A stretch of 64,000 nt of DNA from Berberis thunbergii (GCA_003290165.1 QNQO01006947.1:62001-126000); one strand, 5' to 3'; positions 12,375 through 23,490 are shown, counted from the first letter of the stretch. The notes: generated from the sequence alone by a model not told the origin. Translations and numbers: made by a program.

Positions 12375-12602
12375 GAGCATCTACAATTGAAGACCTCAAA
12401 CCTAAAATGATATCTAGGGGTTTCATTATCCAATTCCTCCTTAAACCTCAAATATGTTGGGTTTCTTCAATTTTTTGAGAATAGCAGTTCGGTTTTCCGG
12501 GTCTATCATCTGCTAAATAGAGAGATGAAAGGAGCCCAACAAACAATAGCTATCTCATTTCAATTTTGAGGGAGGATTTAAGGTCTCCCATTAGAGATAC
12601 TC
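12375..12602. mobile_element. Tourist-like (PIF/Harbinger) MITE inside the CACTA
   Basis: A 228-bp element has imperfect terminal inverted repeats: GAGCATCTACAATTGAAGACC on the left, and GAGTATCTCTAATGGGAGACC when the right end is inverted. It is flanked by the trinucleotide TAA on both sides (12372-12374, 12603-12605). TAA duplications and this size are typical of Tourist-like MITEs. It has no ORF. Confidence 0.7.
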
Positions 12603-12923
12603 TAAGCTATAACTTGATAATGATAATGTAAAGCTAGAATGATTGGAGAAATGCTAACACTCGAACACTCAAGAAAAATATTATAACAACAATAAGAAAA
12701 TGAATATAGGAAAAGAGCTTACTACACTTAAGAGAAGAAGAAGAAAGTAAGCAAAAATGAAGGATATGTTGTGATCTACAATCTAGCAACAAGTAAAATG
12801 ACAACAAAAATACATCATATTTGAGCTAAAAGCAAACATGACGCAGGATGCAACTAATGAGTAAATTTTTTATATCATGAATATAAACGAAAAGAGAACG
12901 ACGTACCAGGCTCGTAAATTTTA

Positions 12924-12999
12924 GTGACAAGATAGATACCTTCTCTACACCTTCTAGAATGTGAGGGAAGTGACAAGATAGATACCTTCTCTACACCTT
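12924..12999. repeat. short tandem duplication at the leucine aminopeptidase exon end
   Basis: A ~30-bp segment (GTGACAAGATAGATACCTTC...) occurs at 12924 and again at 12970, a period of 46 bp. The right copy includes the 5' splice site of the captured exon, so the donor site is duplicated. Confidence 0.7.
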
Positions 13000-13063
13000 G
13001 GTTGCAAGCATATACCAGAGCATCAACAAGCGTCAGTCTGCCTTCGGCATCAATATTGTTGAC
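12986..13063 (-). pseudogene. LAP: captured exon of an M17 leucine aminopeptidase gene
   Basis: A 78-nt minus-strand exon is bordered by CTGCAG and AAG|GTATCT. It encodes VNNIDAEGRLTLVDALVYA then CNQGVEK. The M17 family signature is NTDAEGRL, whose Asp and Glu bind the catalytic metals. Here Thr is replaced by Ile (N-I-D-A-E-G-R-L). Only this single exon of a roughly 570-residue plastid/cytosolic enzyme is present, so no function is possible. Identification of the family is secure because of the signature. Confidence 0.8.
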
Positions 13064-13450
13064 CTGCAGAAAAAAATGATTCCAACAAATCAAACTTACA
13101 TGGAGTTGAATACCAGAGATAACATTAGATAGAAGGGTTAATCAGGAACACCAGAGATGCTATTCAGAATGAGAAAATGCTATATGAACTTGTGGGTCAG
13201 AATGATAAGATCTATAACATGAAATCCACAACACTTTTGGCACAAATATAAAAACATTGGTTATTTTTTTACATGGTAATCATGATGTACAACTTAACTA
13301 GTTTATTGTTCATTCAGAAAATATAAAAAAAATTTAGTCAATGCATTAGGTAAGGAACATATACGAATTAAATAGATGCCATGCACACATGCATCACTAG
13401 TAAGTAATGATAGGAAGCATTCAAAAAGTTTCTGACATAAAAGGAAATAC
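13064..13450. other. CACTA interior between captured exons
   Basis: AT-rich sequence with no coding signal. It separates exons of two unrelated genes, so a fusion junction should lie here. Confidence 0.4.
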
Positions 13451-13627
13451 CTTAGAAAGAACCAAAGGAGGAGGAAGTAAAACAGATCTTATCTTCAGAA
13501 AGCATCTTTCTGCCATATCTCTTTCCCTTTTATCAATGCTAAGAAGTCTTTTATATATCGCAGGAGCCCACATATTTGACATCTCTCTCATCTTTTGACT
13601 TAGTTGAGCAACCAACTTTATCACAAC
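13451..13627 (-). pseudogene. captured exon resembling plant telomere-associated RIF1 N-terminal domain
   Basis: A clean 59-codon minus-strand exon starts after TGTAG and ends AAG|GTATTTCC. It encodes QLSQKMREMSNMWAPAIYKR, then LLSIDKRERDMAERC and LPPPLVLSK. The helix-rich sequence with W-A-P-x-I-Y-x-R-L and D-K-R-E-R-D-M resembles the Rif1_N armadillo-like region of plant RIF1-like proteins. I am moderately sure of the family and sure that it is a real exon. Confidence 0.5.
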
Positions 13628-14415
13628 CTACAAAGACAACCAAAAAATTAGAAGACATCAATAAAAACATGCCAACTGGTATGTTGTTATTTCAATTGAT
13701 GGACAGAACTTATTAAGTGAACTTTAAGTCACAAAAAGGAGGTCTTAACATTTAAGGTTTGATTAAACAAAGATTAAAACACTAAAACTAAACATTAAAA
13801 AAAAAGAGGTTCGATTTCCCGATTTCCATAAGGTTCAATTTAAGGTTTATCTATAACTACCTAACATTTAGGACAATCAACAACTAAACAACATTCTACT
13901 GCAAGAGTGGATATTTCGAAGAAAGATCATTTACCGTTTTGGACAAATCACCGTCCATCCCCATGTTGCGCAAGCACATGTCATTATACATTGCAAAGAT
14001 TTAGAAAATTTACCACTGAGGAACTGTGTCTGGGTGTCTGGATGAGAAGCTACACACTGCATAAACAATTTAACAATTGCAAAAATTGAGTTGTAATAGA
14101 GAACAGAAGTTGCCTACAAAAATTATAGATCGTTTATCTTTATAGTACCCATATCCAATACACTTCAAGCTATCGATTAAAATTAGAAGTTTCCTACAAA
14201 AATTTAATAAATAAATACTGAAATTATACACCAAAACTACAACACCTTCGCTGAACTATTTAATGTCCAATTTATCATATATATTACTACCATTGAACAT
14301 AGATAACAACACCCTTACTTCCACTACTGTTCTTGAATTCCCATGAAGATATCTTCATTTTTTATATAATACCAAATAAATAAACTAATTAAAAAATAGG
14401 AAATTTTGGTTGAAA
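13628..14415. other. CACTA interior without recognisable genes
   Basis: AT-rich intron-like DNA. No domain or repeat is recognised. Confidence 0.4.
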
Positions 14416-14598
14416 TTAATGCTTAGAAAAGTTATCGGGGTTTTCTGAATCAAGTAGAGTGGTGAGGCACTTATCAAAATTGACATCGTGTTGGGGACCC
14501 CAATCATCCCAAGCATTTTCTCCGTAGTGCAGATCAGCAAAAAGCATTATCTTGAATAACGAATTTGAAATCGTTAAAGTTAGTCTTTGGTGGAGCAC
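14416..14598 (-). pseudogene. captured 5' fragment of a purple acid phosphatase (calcineurin-like) gene
   Basis: The minus-strand frame encodes FKIMLFADLHYGENAWDDWG, then PQHDVNFDKCLTTLLDSENPD. This matches the start of the metallophosphoesterase domain of the small plant purple acid phosphatases (PAP16/PAP28/29 type). D-x-H in FADLHYGE is the first metal-binding block. Sequence beyond SENPD diverges and stops, so only the first block of a ~390-residue enzyme is present. Confidence 0.65.
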
Positions 14599-14904
14599 GT
14601 AAATGCGGAAAGAAATCCTTTCTCTCTTTCTTTAATATGATCCAAGAGATATCAGCCTTATAAAAGTCTAGTTGCTGAAAAATGGAACTTATACAGTCTT
14701 ATATTGGGTTGAAACTTAGCCTTATAAAAGCATCCCTAGTGACTAAAAAGATGGTCTTCCAAGAGCATGGAGTGCCTTGTACATATGCTTTAAGAGCTCT
14801 CTCTTTAATCTCTCAAAAATGAATATCTGATGAAGATGCTTGCATAAAGGCAATGATGGTAATAATGATAACAAGAAATAATTGTTTGAAGAAATTAAAG
14901 CTTC

Positions 14905-16628
14905 AAGTATCTTACAAAATGTCCCAAGATAAAGGTACCTGCGACCCTTACTTCAAGTATTCAAGTATCTTAAAGCTTCAAGTATCTTACTGAAATTAAA
15001 GCTTCAAGTAGCGGTCTTTGTTCCCTGCGACCCTGCCAATGCGCGCTTGCCATCTTCCATGCTGGTGATGCCTGCCAAATTAACAAACACGGGGGAGCAT
15101 AGATATCAGAGGAAAGTTCATATTTGTATTCAAATTAAAGGGCTTTTGATACATAGAATTTAGTAAAAACCTCATTACTCCTCGGTATATTGAGGCACCT
15201 CTCGAAAACTTGCTACTTTTCCTACAAAACAAAATAATAACACATTCATTATATTCACCAAAATGCAGTGAAATACAAGTAAGCCATAAAAAAACAAAAA
15301 GAAATTAAATTATACCTTCTCAAGTGAGAAACATATTCCTGCCTACTCATGTTCTTCATGCTTTCGAGTTCCTCTTGGTAATTCTCCAACTGTTAAAACA
15401 ACAAAGGACTTACCAATCAGTAACCTTAAGTTCCATAACATATAAATAAACGATATATCAGCATGTTAATTCGAACAATATATATTGTTACCGAGAAATT
15501 GATGTAGGTCGAGGGACCCCAATACTTCAGTGCTGTTAAATCATAAGCTCTTGCAGCTTTCTCCTCCATATCATAACCCCATAATCAACAATGGAGAATG
15601 ATTTTATTTAGTTAATTAATACAAAACACAATAGATAAAAGTTGTAATAAAAAATTAAGTGAATGGTTAGAGATTTTACCAAGATAAACTGTATAGTGTG
15701 ATTTGATTTGAATGGCATCCAGAACAAGAGAAGAACGTGACAAACAATAATTAGTGAGTACTAGTCAGAAACTTACAAGACAGAGAAAGACAAAAATACA
15801 ACATTGAAAATGAAAAAAAAAACTCCAAAGAGTTGTTCCAAGTTTCTTTCAAATTTCATGAACAACCAACCTTGCCTCCCTTTTCCTGGTTTGACCTTCG
15901 TTCTTGCAGCTGTTATCCCAAAGATGTGCCTCATATCTATCAATCCATCTATGTTTGATTGTGATGAAGAAAAAATGGATCAAAACAAAGCAAAATTCAA
16001 ACCAAAAATTTTAACCCAATAAGGAGACATGAAAATGGTAAGGTAAGGTAAGGTAAAATCATACAACAAAACAAGACAAAAAAAAAACATCATGGAAGAG
16101 TGAATGAATGAATGAAATGATGATAGGAATCCCAAAAATACAAAAAACAAAAGGTAAAATAAATTAAAGACACCAGGTTTGAACACAGACCTTGTAACAC
16201 ATATACACTGTGATGTCCTCTGACCAAATGTGTCTATGAACTTCCTGTGAACTGGTTGTTTCTGTCCCACCACCTTCCTTCCTGACCCTCTCTTCTTTGT
16301 TGTCTCCATAGCCACCACACATTCATTTCCTCCTCCTCCAGTTGGGGAAATTTGCTGGGGTGGGGGTGCTGTAATACAACTTGATTGAGATCCAGGACTC
16401 ATTGACAAGCTAAGTCTGCAAATCTCCATACCCCATTGCACAGACTGACCCAGAACCTCCTCCTTCATCACCACCCACCATGAACCCCCCATCCAACTTT
16501 TGCTCCATTTCTTGACAATAATTCCTTAAAACCCATTTCCTAAAACCTCCTACCCCATCTTCCATTCTCTCAAGATCTAAAGAATAAGAAGGAGAAGAAA
16601 AGTTTGAGAATCTGCTTCGGTTCTTCAT
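14905..16628 (-). pseudogene. ANT: captured AINTEGUMENTA-like AP2 transcription factor gene fragment (N-terminus, R1, linker, R2)
   Basis: Minus-strand exons occur in gene order. About 16191-16628 holds the N-terminal part with LSLSMSPGSQSSC and ETTKKRGSGRK, then DTFGQRTSQ at the start of AP2 repeat 1. About 15868-15958 encodes [19 protein letters not shown]. About 15492-15578 encodes [20 protein letters not shown]. About 15316-15391 encodes the linker LENYQEELESMKNMSRQEYV. About 15170-15222 encodes SKFSRGASIYRGV. About 15012-15074 encodes HHQHGRWQARIGRVAGNKD. The LYLGTF mini-exon is near 14914-14945. FGQRTSQ favours ANT/AIL1 over BBM/PLT. Damage includes a frame change near 16413, Y-R-G-V to C-I-C-V in R1, an extra base near 15880 and a missing acceptor AG before GYDME. 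The C-terminus is absent. ANT controls organ growth, but this copy is not functional. Confidence 0.82.
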
Positions 16629-16679
16629 CTTCTTCTTCAGTTCGTCCTTCTTCTCCTCTGCGCCAAACCTCTCTCTGAT

Positions 16680-16890
16680 TTAGGTCGAAATTTTTTTCGC
16701 AATGACCGCGCAAACTGATCTAGGTCAAAATAGGAAAAAACAATTCGCCAATTTTGCGCAATGACAACGCCAAATTTCGCCAATTTTGCGCAATGACAAC
16801 GCCAAATTTTTTCCCCAATTTTTTTCGCCAAAGCGCGAAATCCACTCTCCCCCCATTTTCGCCAGAGCGCAAAATCACTCTCCAAATCAC
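16680..16890. repeat. short GC-rich tandem repeats near the right CACTA end
   Basis: Units of about 32 bp containing GCCAATTTTGCGCAATGACA occur twice in a row (about 16747-16808), with partial copies around them. This may be part of the CACTA subterminal structure or promoter-proximal DNA of the captured ANT-like gene. Confidence 0.55.
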
Positions 16891-16914
16891 TCACTCACAG
16901 GAGCGCGGCACGTG

Positions 16915-17137
16915 CAAAACGGTTTAGTTTAGCAACGGTTTTTAGCCGTTGCACAATATAGCAACGATTTTTTGCCGTGGCTAATTCACCCACGGTTTAG
17001 AGCTGTGGCTAACTATTTTTTAGTCACGGTTTTAGGCCGTTGGCCACTCTATCCACGGTTTATAGCCGTGGCAAATAAACCAACGGCTTAGAGCCGTGTC
17101 CACCTCCCCGTAGCTAAACAAGCATTTTGGTGTAGTG
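16915..17137. repeat. CACTA right subterminal repeats and TIR
   Basis: About eight palindromic ACGGTTT..AGCCGTTGC / CACGGTTTAGAGCTGTGGC units precede the terminal sequence CAAGCATTTTGGTGTAGTG, the inverted partner of the left end. GGG follows. Confidence 0.87.
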
Positions 17138-17140
17138 GGG

Positions 17141-17215
17141 GTTCGGCTTCCCAAGAGATGCGATGGGATCAATTTTTACCGGTGGTGGAGGTGTAGCGCC
17201 GCCGGCCATGGTTTA
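17141..17215 (-). pseudogene. copia gag N-terminal stub
   Basis: On the minus strand an ATG near 17205 starts MAGGATPPPPVKIDP..GKP and runs into the CACTA insertion site. The frame resumes on the other side of the CACTA in the gag C-terminus, so most of gag had been deleted before the CACTA arrived. Confidence 0.65.
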
Positions 17216-17240
17216 GGAAAAAAATTTGAATAAGCAGTTT

Positions 17241-17253
17241 TGCTCTGATACCA
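17241..17253 (-). other. copia primer binding site (initiator tRNA-Met type)
   Basis: The minus strand reads TGGTATCAGAGCA directly next to the LTR. This is the common plant copia PBS complementary to the 3' end of initiator methionine tRNA. Confidence 0.85.
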
Positions 17254-17472
17254 TGAAAGATTTAGGGTAATTGTTTCTGTCTTCTCGTTAACCCAATGAA
17301 AGATATTTATACAAGAAGCACAACAGTAGCTTCCCTAATTTCGCATAATACCTAGCAATAGTTTAGGAAATATTAAACTTCTTTGAGGAAGTAGTTTCCT
17401 ATAACAAAGCAAGTACCCATATATAGTCTATCCTAGAATAAAGGAATAAACCACCTAAATAATCACCTAACA
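17254..17472 (-). repeat. copia 5' LTR
   Basis: A 219-bp LTR with TG..CA ends on the minus strand, matching 4389-4599. GCTTC follows at 17473-17477. Confidence 0.92.
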
Positions 17473-18367
17473 GCTTCTCTAGCACCTCACACTCTATACG
17501 AGATGACAAGTGAAAGTCAATTTTCTCGAAAGGGCGCCCGCATGACCCGAAGCATTTTCAAGATCAAGAAAGACACTGCTCTAAGTTCAAAATCTACATA
17601 TTATGTTTCTTGGACGTCCACAGTCAAACAACACACAAACAATATCTTCAAAGGGAAAGAAATAAGAAGAGATGCTAACACTTCTCACAGCATGCATTGC
17701 ACCATTTAAACTGGCTCACGCTTTACAAAATATTATCCTTATAAAAAGTTGAAAACATCTAGCTAGTCACATATTATAACTAACAGTAATCTTCTTACAA
17801 CTAATAAAAATTAAGCATTTTCTAAAATCTTCTAATGAAAATGTGTTGTAACTTGCAAGTACATTCATAATGAAACTTCATCAATGATGGTGTTGTGTCC
17901 TTTAACTAGAAAACTTTTTTTCCTTTTTTAACCCTCCCAGCCCCATGCCGTTGGTTGGGCTTTAACTCATGACGTGTGACACCATTCGCCACACCTCTAC
18001 CAACTCGAATGATATACCTTTGGCAATTATAGGACTTCTAAAAGTGCATGTGACTGTGCCATAAGTAATTTGAGCTAGTGAGTAACTAAAGGGAACCTAC
18101 CTGATAGATGTCAGGCATAAAACCATGTACTCCAATATCCACTAGGATCAGGGCTTCTCCACACAAGTATTGAGAATGGTCCAAATGATCAGCCAGCGTA
18201 TCCAATGTGCTAAAAAAAAACCATTACAACAATATCATATGCACACCCACATCTACACAAAAGCATATTCTGGTGATGCTCTTGCTCAACCTGGAGAGCG
18301 CAGTTGACACCAAGAATGTGAAGTTCAGTGCAAGCGAGTCCACTATGTGGCATCTACAATCCACCCT
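17473..18367. other. unassigned DNA between the copia and the gypsy LTR remnant
   Basis: I see no gene, repeat or element signature. Together with 4300-4388 it is the pre-insertion target of the copia element. Confidence 0.45.
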
Positions 18368-20686
18368 CATCAAACAGGCCCAAACTCCCATAACATGCTA
18401 GGCCCACACGTCTCACAGCTATCCACGATACCCTTAAGCCCTCTTCATGCAAGTATCTTAAGGATCGGCTTCGGACGTGCAACTACAACTGCTATCTGCT
18501 TTCAACTAAAAAACAAGCTCTAAAGTATCTTCCACACAGAGAAACTTTCTTTTACGGATTGCTCTTAGATTATGAACTATCTCCCGCGCGTATCTAGGAG
18601 TGCAGAGCTAACATGAAACTTCCCTCCTACAACACGTTTCTTAATTAGAGAGTGGTCTCCATGAAAAATCTCATTCCTAAACTACGCCTACGATGGTCTG
18701 GTTGAATCAGGACACTCCTTGCACTATAAATAAGACATGAAGTTGGTAAGCTAAGGTACGCTACAAATTCCTTGTTACAACATTACAAATTCCTTCGGCC
18801 ACTGATGCGGATTTAACTAACCTAAATTAATAGGTTAATTTAACCCACTTGTAATAACCGCAAGTGCACGGTGCCTAACTGGTAGACAACGGCAAGTACG
18901 GGTCGATCCCACGAAGAAGGTGGATGCAATTGAATTTTAGAATTTAATTAAACTAATTTATAGGAAATGGGATTACAACATTTTTAAAGCTAAACTAAAA
19001 ATAAATTAAAAATAAGAAAAATAAAATAAAAGATAGATGAGATGGGTTTTGTGGGCTTGGACTCACCAATGAGTTAGTAAAATTATTTAAATTTAAATTA
19101 TTGAATTTAAAAATGAGAAGCGTTAGGGATGAGAATCCCTTGCTTACACCGAATATGTGATCGTTAAAATCCAATTAAACTTATATCATGTTTCTATCAA
19201 ACAGTAACAAATTATTTCAAGCAAATACGCTCTTACCAAGTATTAAGTGTCTTTTTATGGCACACTTAATCAAAGTTTAAGCTTAATATTTTTAACACAT
19301 GCTTTGAATATTGATAAAGGGTAATTCTAACTACCAAACATATCAAGACTAATTTCTCGAAAATGAAGGGTGAAAGCAATTTATCAAAAATTCAGAAATA
19401 ATTGTAATTAACAATTAAGCATACAATTCAGTAAAATAAATCAAAATAACTTATACAACCCATTTAGTTTGTCACAAACTTGATGTGGTGGTACTCAGCA
19501 GGTGGTCCGAACACGAATCTCGAGAAAACTGGTCAAAAGCACTCTGTGGTGGCTCTTACAGATAGCTGGGGTGTGAATAGCCAAATAATCGAATTGACCA
19601 GTTCCCGCCTCTTCTACAGGGACGCTACAGGGACGCCTTCGTCTCCAATGCGACAGCGCCGCTCTCACGACCGTCTTCGACCTCCAAATGCTTCCAGAAC
19701 CTGCGCAAGAAGAGAGAAGGTGAGGAAATACCAAGAAAATAAAGAAAACAGAGAAGAAAAATGAGGAACAGGAGCTCCCTGTTTCAGCTTGTTGGTTCCG
19801 TCTCGCGAGGTGGTGGCGGTGATTCTCGGTCTGGTCGTGACGGTGGTCGCGAGAGATGGAGGCAGGAAGGAGCTCGAGACGAAGGGAGGCCGAGAAAGAT
19901 GAGGAGCAGGGTCTGTGGCGAGGCGGAACAGAGCCGCGGTGAGCTCTGTTTCGCGAGGTGATTCTCTTGCTGGTTCTCGATCTGTGACGGTGGTCAGTGC
20001 GGAGGTGATGGATGATGGACAGGGACGGTGACAGAGTGAAGGTTTGACGTGAAACAGGGTTGTCACGCCCCTGTTTCACGGTGGTGGCGGTGGCGGTTGT
20101 GCTGTCTGGAGGTGGAGGTGGTGCTAGGGTGATGGTGGTGGCGAGGTGGTGATTGCTGAGTGAGTGGTGATGGTGGATAGGTTGAGAATCACCTTTGAGA
20201 TAGGAGAGGTTTTGATTTTTTTCTAATTCTCTTCTTTTCCCTTCTCCTCCTCCTCCTCTTTCTCACCCTATTATCTTCTATTTATAGAAAATGACCAAGA
20301 TGAATAGGGATGAGATGAGGGGATGATTCATCAATGAGGGTAGGATTGGGCTTGGCATTGGGTTTGGGTTTAGGTTATGGATTGGGTTTAGGTTATGAAT
20401 TAGGTTTTGGGTTTAGGTTATGAATTAGGTTTCGGGTTTAAGTTTGTGACTGCTTTATACCACCGTTGGAATCGACTAATTGTCGTTCCTTAACTTGTCG
20501 CTTTAATATGATTTCATCGTTTACGCTCAAATTCCTACAAAGACATGAAAACGAAATAATTACTATACAATATAATAATCAAAACACTAACATGCATAAA
20601 TTAAGGGATATATTATGTAATAATTATGTGAATGTGCAGGTCAGCAGGAACAAGGTCAAAGCAGGGAGCGAAAATCGGCTGCATCA
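18368..20686 (+). repeat. 5'-truncated Ty3/gypsy 5' LTR, split by a reversed LTR
   Basis: From about 18368 the sequence is clearly related to the LTR segment at 37598-37738 (GGGCCCAAACTCCCATAACA and onward). It continues with a TATA box (TATAAATA, 18725-18732). It is interrupted by a foreign LTR (18803 to about 20638) and ends near GCTGCATCA at 20686, just before the PBS. The 5' portion of the LTR is missing. Confidence 0.7.
18803..20638 (-). repeat. LTR of the LARD-like family, reversed, solo or remnant
   Basis: On the minus strand this is a diverged copy of the 1.87-kb LTR seen at 25809-27681 and 31450-33323. It shares the TATAAATAG region, the GTTTCGCG-rich stretch and the end AAATCCGCATCA. 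No internal region adjoins it and I see no clean target duplication, so it is a solo LTR or a truncated remnant. It sits inside the gypsy 5' LTR. Confidence 0.8.
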
Positions 20687-20689
20687 GTT

Positions 20690-20707
20690 TGGCGCCGTCC
20701 GTGGGGA
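20690..20707 (+). other. gypsy primer binding site
   Basis: TGGCGCCGTCCGTGGGGA lies three bases after the LTR end. TGGCGCCGT is a common start of plant Ty3/gypsy primer sites. Confidence 0.7.
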
Positions 20708-20733
20708 TGACATAGTTCTTAACTTTACACTAA

Positions 20734-21051
20734 GGGTGTGTTTGGTTGCATGGAATCATATGCAATGGGAATCAATGAAAGGACCTCTACATTTTAGGCT
20801 AATTTGAGGTATCATTCCACATCCACCATTTGATTTTGTGATCAATGGTGGGAATGGAAGCCTCATGAACATGGGAATCACATGCCTTGGGGGACCAAGG
20901 AGTGAGATTCTCATGTTCATGGGACTTTCATTCCCACCATTGATCACAAAATCAAATGGTGGATGTAGAGTGATACATCAATTTAGCCTAAAATGTAGGG
21001 CTCCCCTCGTGGATTCCCATGGCATAAGATTCCATGCAACCAAACACACCC
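20734..21051. mobile_element. fold-back MITE with GGGTGTGTTTGG ends
   Basis: A 318-bp element begins GGGTGTGTTTGGTTGCATGG and ends with the inverted copy CCATGCAACCAAACACACCC. The interior is also self-complementary (CCACCATTTGATTTTGTGAT against its inverse near 20935-20965). The flanks are TAA and CAA, a Tourist-type TAA duplication with one change. It has no coding capacity and splits the gypsy leader/gag start. Confidence 0.8.
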
Positions 21052-21082
21052 CAAGCGTCGTCTCCTATCAAATCTCAAAGAG

Positions 21083-21895
21083 ATGGTGACCACCAGGTCA
21101 CGCAACAACAAAAAATCAGAGGACATGTCTAGCGCTCAAACCATCCCTACGGTTCTTGTCAAGCGCAAGCAACACAATCACACCCCCATGCACACCACAT
21201 CACCGTTCAATCCCGAGCTGGATGTACGATCTCTTCCCACACACCTGGACCAGTTAATGATTTAGACGTTCATATCGATGAAGCGAAGTTTCGGTGAGAT
21301 GCAAGAGACGTATTTAACCCGATTCAACAACGAGTTAAACACTATCTGCTCATGCGACGATGCAACGGTCGTCTTAACCTTCATTAACGGTCTGCGAAAA
21401 GGGGAGTTTGAAAACCTTCTGACACCGGATCATTCGGCAAACACAACAGATTTGGCAAATAAAACACAAAGCTTCGTTATCCAGAAAGAAGAACGGGAAT
21501 GGACCAAACCCGGGGAGCCTTCGGTCAACAAGATACATGAACCTTATGGAGCATATTCAGAATTCGAACTGTCCAACAAATCCAGAAAAAGAGCTCTACG
21601 AGGCTTGAGAATTCAAGCTATATGCGATGGGCAGCCGACGCCACATGGTCAGAAGCAAGGTTCATCCGCACCGCTGGCATTCACACGGAAAGACCTCCAG
21701 GGCATACAAATCATGCATGATGACGCCTTGGTGGTGACGGTTTCCCTTGCGGGATGGGAGGTAAGAAGATCCCTAGTTGATACTAGGAGCTCGATGAACG
21801 TCATGTTCCTCAGCACGCTCCGTAGCATGCAACTAGATAAAGCATCATCAATCCCCAATAGTCGTCTAGTGGTCGACTTCAGTGGTGAGAAATAG
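21083..21895 (+). pseudogene. gypsy (Tat-type) gag and protease remnant
   Basis: A gag start MVTTRSRNNKKS at 21083 stops at 21265. A second frame begins near 21278 with YLTRFNNELNTICSCDD and GLRKGEFENLL (the end of the retrotransposon gag domain), and runs to the protease with HDDALVVTVSLAGWEV and LVDTRSSMNVMF. The central gag is deleted. The catalytic D-T-G of the protease reads D-T-R, which should abolish activity. The frame ends at TAG near 21893. Confidence 0.82.
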
Positions 21896-21899
21896 TTCC

Positions 21900-22910
21900 T
21901 CGTAGGAAAGGTACAACTGATGATAACAATGAGAAAACAAATGACACTGAGCGACGAGGCACATGTAAACCCTCGGGGCAGGCCCAATGTTGGATAGCCA
22001 GAAGAAGAAACCATAACAGCCTACCTCGACAACCCTCAAAAAAATAGGGCCATCAAGATTGGCTCCCGCATAAACAAGGAAGTAGCGAAGCAACTTACGG
22101 AGCTACTGCAGCGTAACCAGGACATCTTCGCCTGGACTATCCAGGATAAGGTGGGGATCGATCCATCAATAATCACCCATCACCTCGAAGTAGATCTCTC
22201 GAAGAAAACTGTCAGGCGAAAAAGGGTCCAAGGCACCCGAAAGAAATTCTATCATAAACAATGAGGTACATCATTTGCTCAACGCGAACATGATCAAGGA
22301 AACATGATATCCCGACTGGTCGGCAAACACCGTTCTCATAAAAAAGAAAAATGGGAAGTGGAGAGTGTGCGTAGACTACACTGATCTAAACAAAGCATGT
22401 CCCAAGGACAACTTTCCAGTCCCCCGGATCGATCAGATCGTAGACGCCACATCAAGACACAACCTCCTCAGCTTTATGGATGCATATTCTGGCTACAATC
22501 AAATATTAATGCACCCTCCATATCAAGAGAAAACCTCTTTCGTGACGGAAAAGGGAATATATTGCTATAAGGTGATGTCATTCAACTTAAAGAATGTTGG
22601 GGCTACCTATCAACAATTGATCAACCGAATGTTCAAGCAATAGATCGATAGAAATATGGAAGTATACATCCATGACATGCTGGTCAAAAGCCTTCGCAGC
22701 CCCGACCACATACGAGACATTGTCGAAGCATTCGACCAACTCAGGAAATACTGGATGAAGTTCAACCCACAAAAGTGCACGTTCAGAGTCGAGTCTGGGA
22801 AATTCCTAGGCTATATAGTTAACAAAAGGGGAATCGAGGCCGATCCGAAACAGATTCAGGCTCTTCTCGACATGAAGTCTCATTTAATATCAAAGAAGTT
22901 CAGAGCCTGA
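21900..22910 (+). pseudogene. gypsy reverse transcriptase remnant
   Basis: The frame contains FAWTIQDKVGIDPSIITHHL, CVDYTDLNKACPKDNFPVPR, FMDAYSGYNQILM and KFLGYIVNKRGIE, all typical Ty3/gypsy RT blocks. Stops and shifts break it (for example TGA near 22262 and TAG near 22641). The catalytic box, normally Y-x-D-D, reads YIHDM, so one catalytic aspartate is lost. Confidence 0.87.
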
Positions 22911-23460
22911 ATGGGAGGGTAGCAGCACTAAAGAGATTGATATCAAATTCGTCCGACAAATGTCTCCCCTTCTTCAAAATACTAAGAGGGAACAAAGGAT
23001 TTTCGTGGAACGAGGAATGCGAACAAGCCTTTCATAACTTGAAAACATACATGGGGAGCCCAAAGCTACTCTCGAAGCCTGCGATAGGTGAAACACTATA
23101 CTTGTACCTGTCTGTTTCCAAACATGTTGTCAGTTCAGCCCTCGTACGTAACGACCATGGAACCCAGATGCCAGTATACTACACCAGCAAAACCTTCGTA
23201 GAAACAGAAGCACACTATCCAAACCTGGAAAAGTTGGCCCTAGCGCTAGTCCCATCCTCCAGGAAACTAAGGCACTATTTTCAGGCCCACTCCATAATGG
23301 TCTTGACCAAACACCCACTTTTATCGGTATTACATAAACCAGAGCTATCTGGTAGGATGGTGAAATGGTCAGTAGAACTTGGGTAGTTTGACATAAACTA
23401 CGCTCCAAGAACCTCCATAAAAGCCCAAGCGCTCGCAATTTCATTGTTGAATTCACCAAT
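22911..23460 (+). pseudogene. gypsy RNase H (first) remnant
   Basis: Blocks FSWNEECEQAFHNLK, LYLYLSVSKHVVSSALVR, PVYYTSKTF and EAHYPNLEKLALALV are those of the ordinary gypsy RNase H directly downstream of RT. A stop occurs at about 23384 (after VELG), and the tether-like continuation is in the same frame beyond it. Confidence 0.83.
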
Positions 23461-23490
23461 GGATAAGAACCAAAAGTAGGCTACCAACTC

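Noticed and set aside
17473..18367. Possible host gene around 17503-17709 and 18207-18401
   Set aside because: Only 60-70-codon frames without domain, splice pattern or codon bias; nothing supports a gene.
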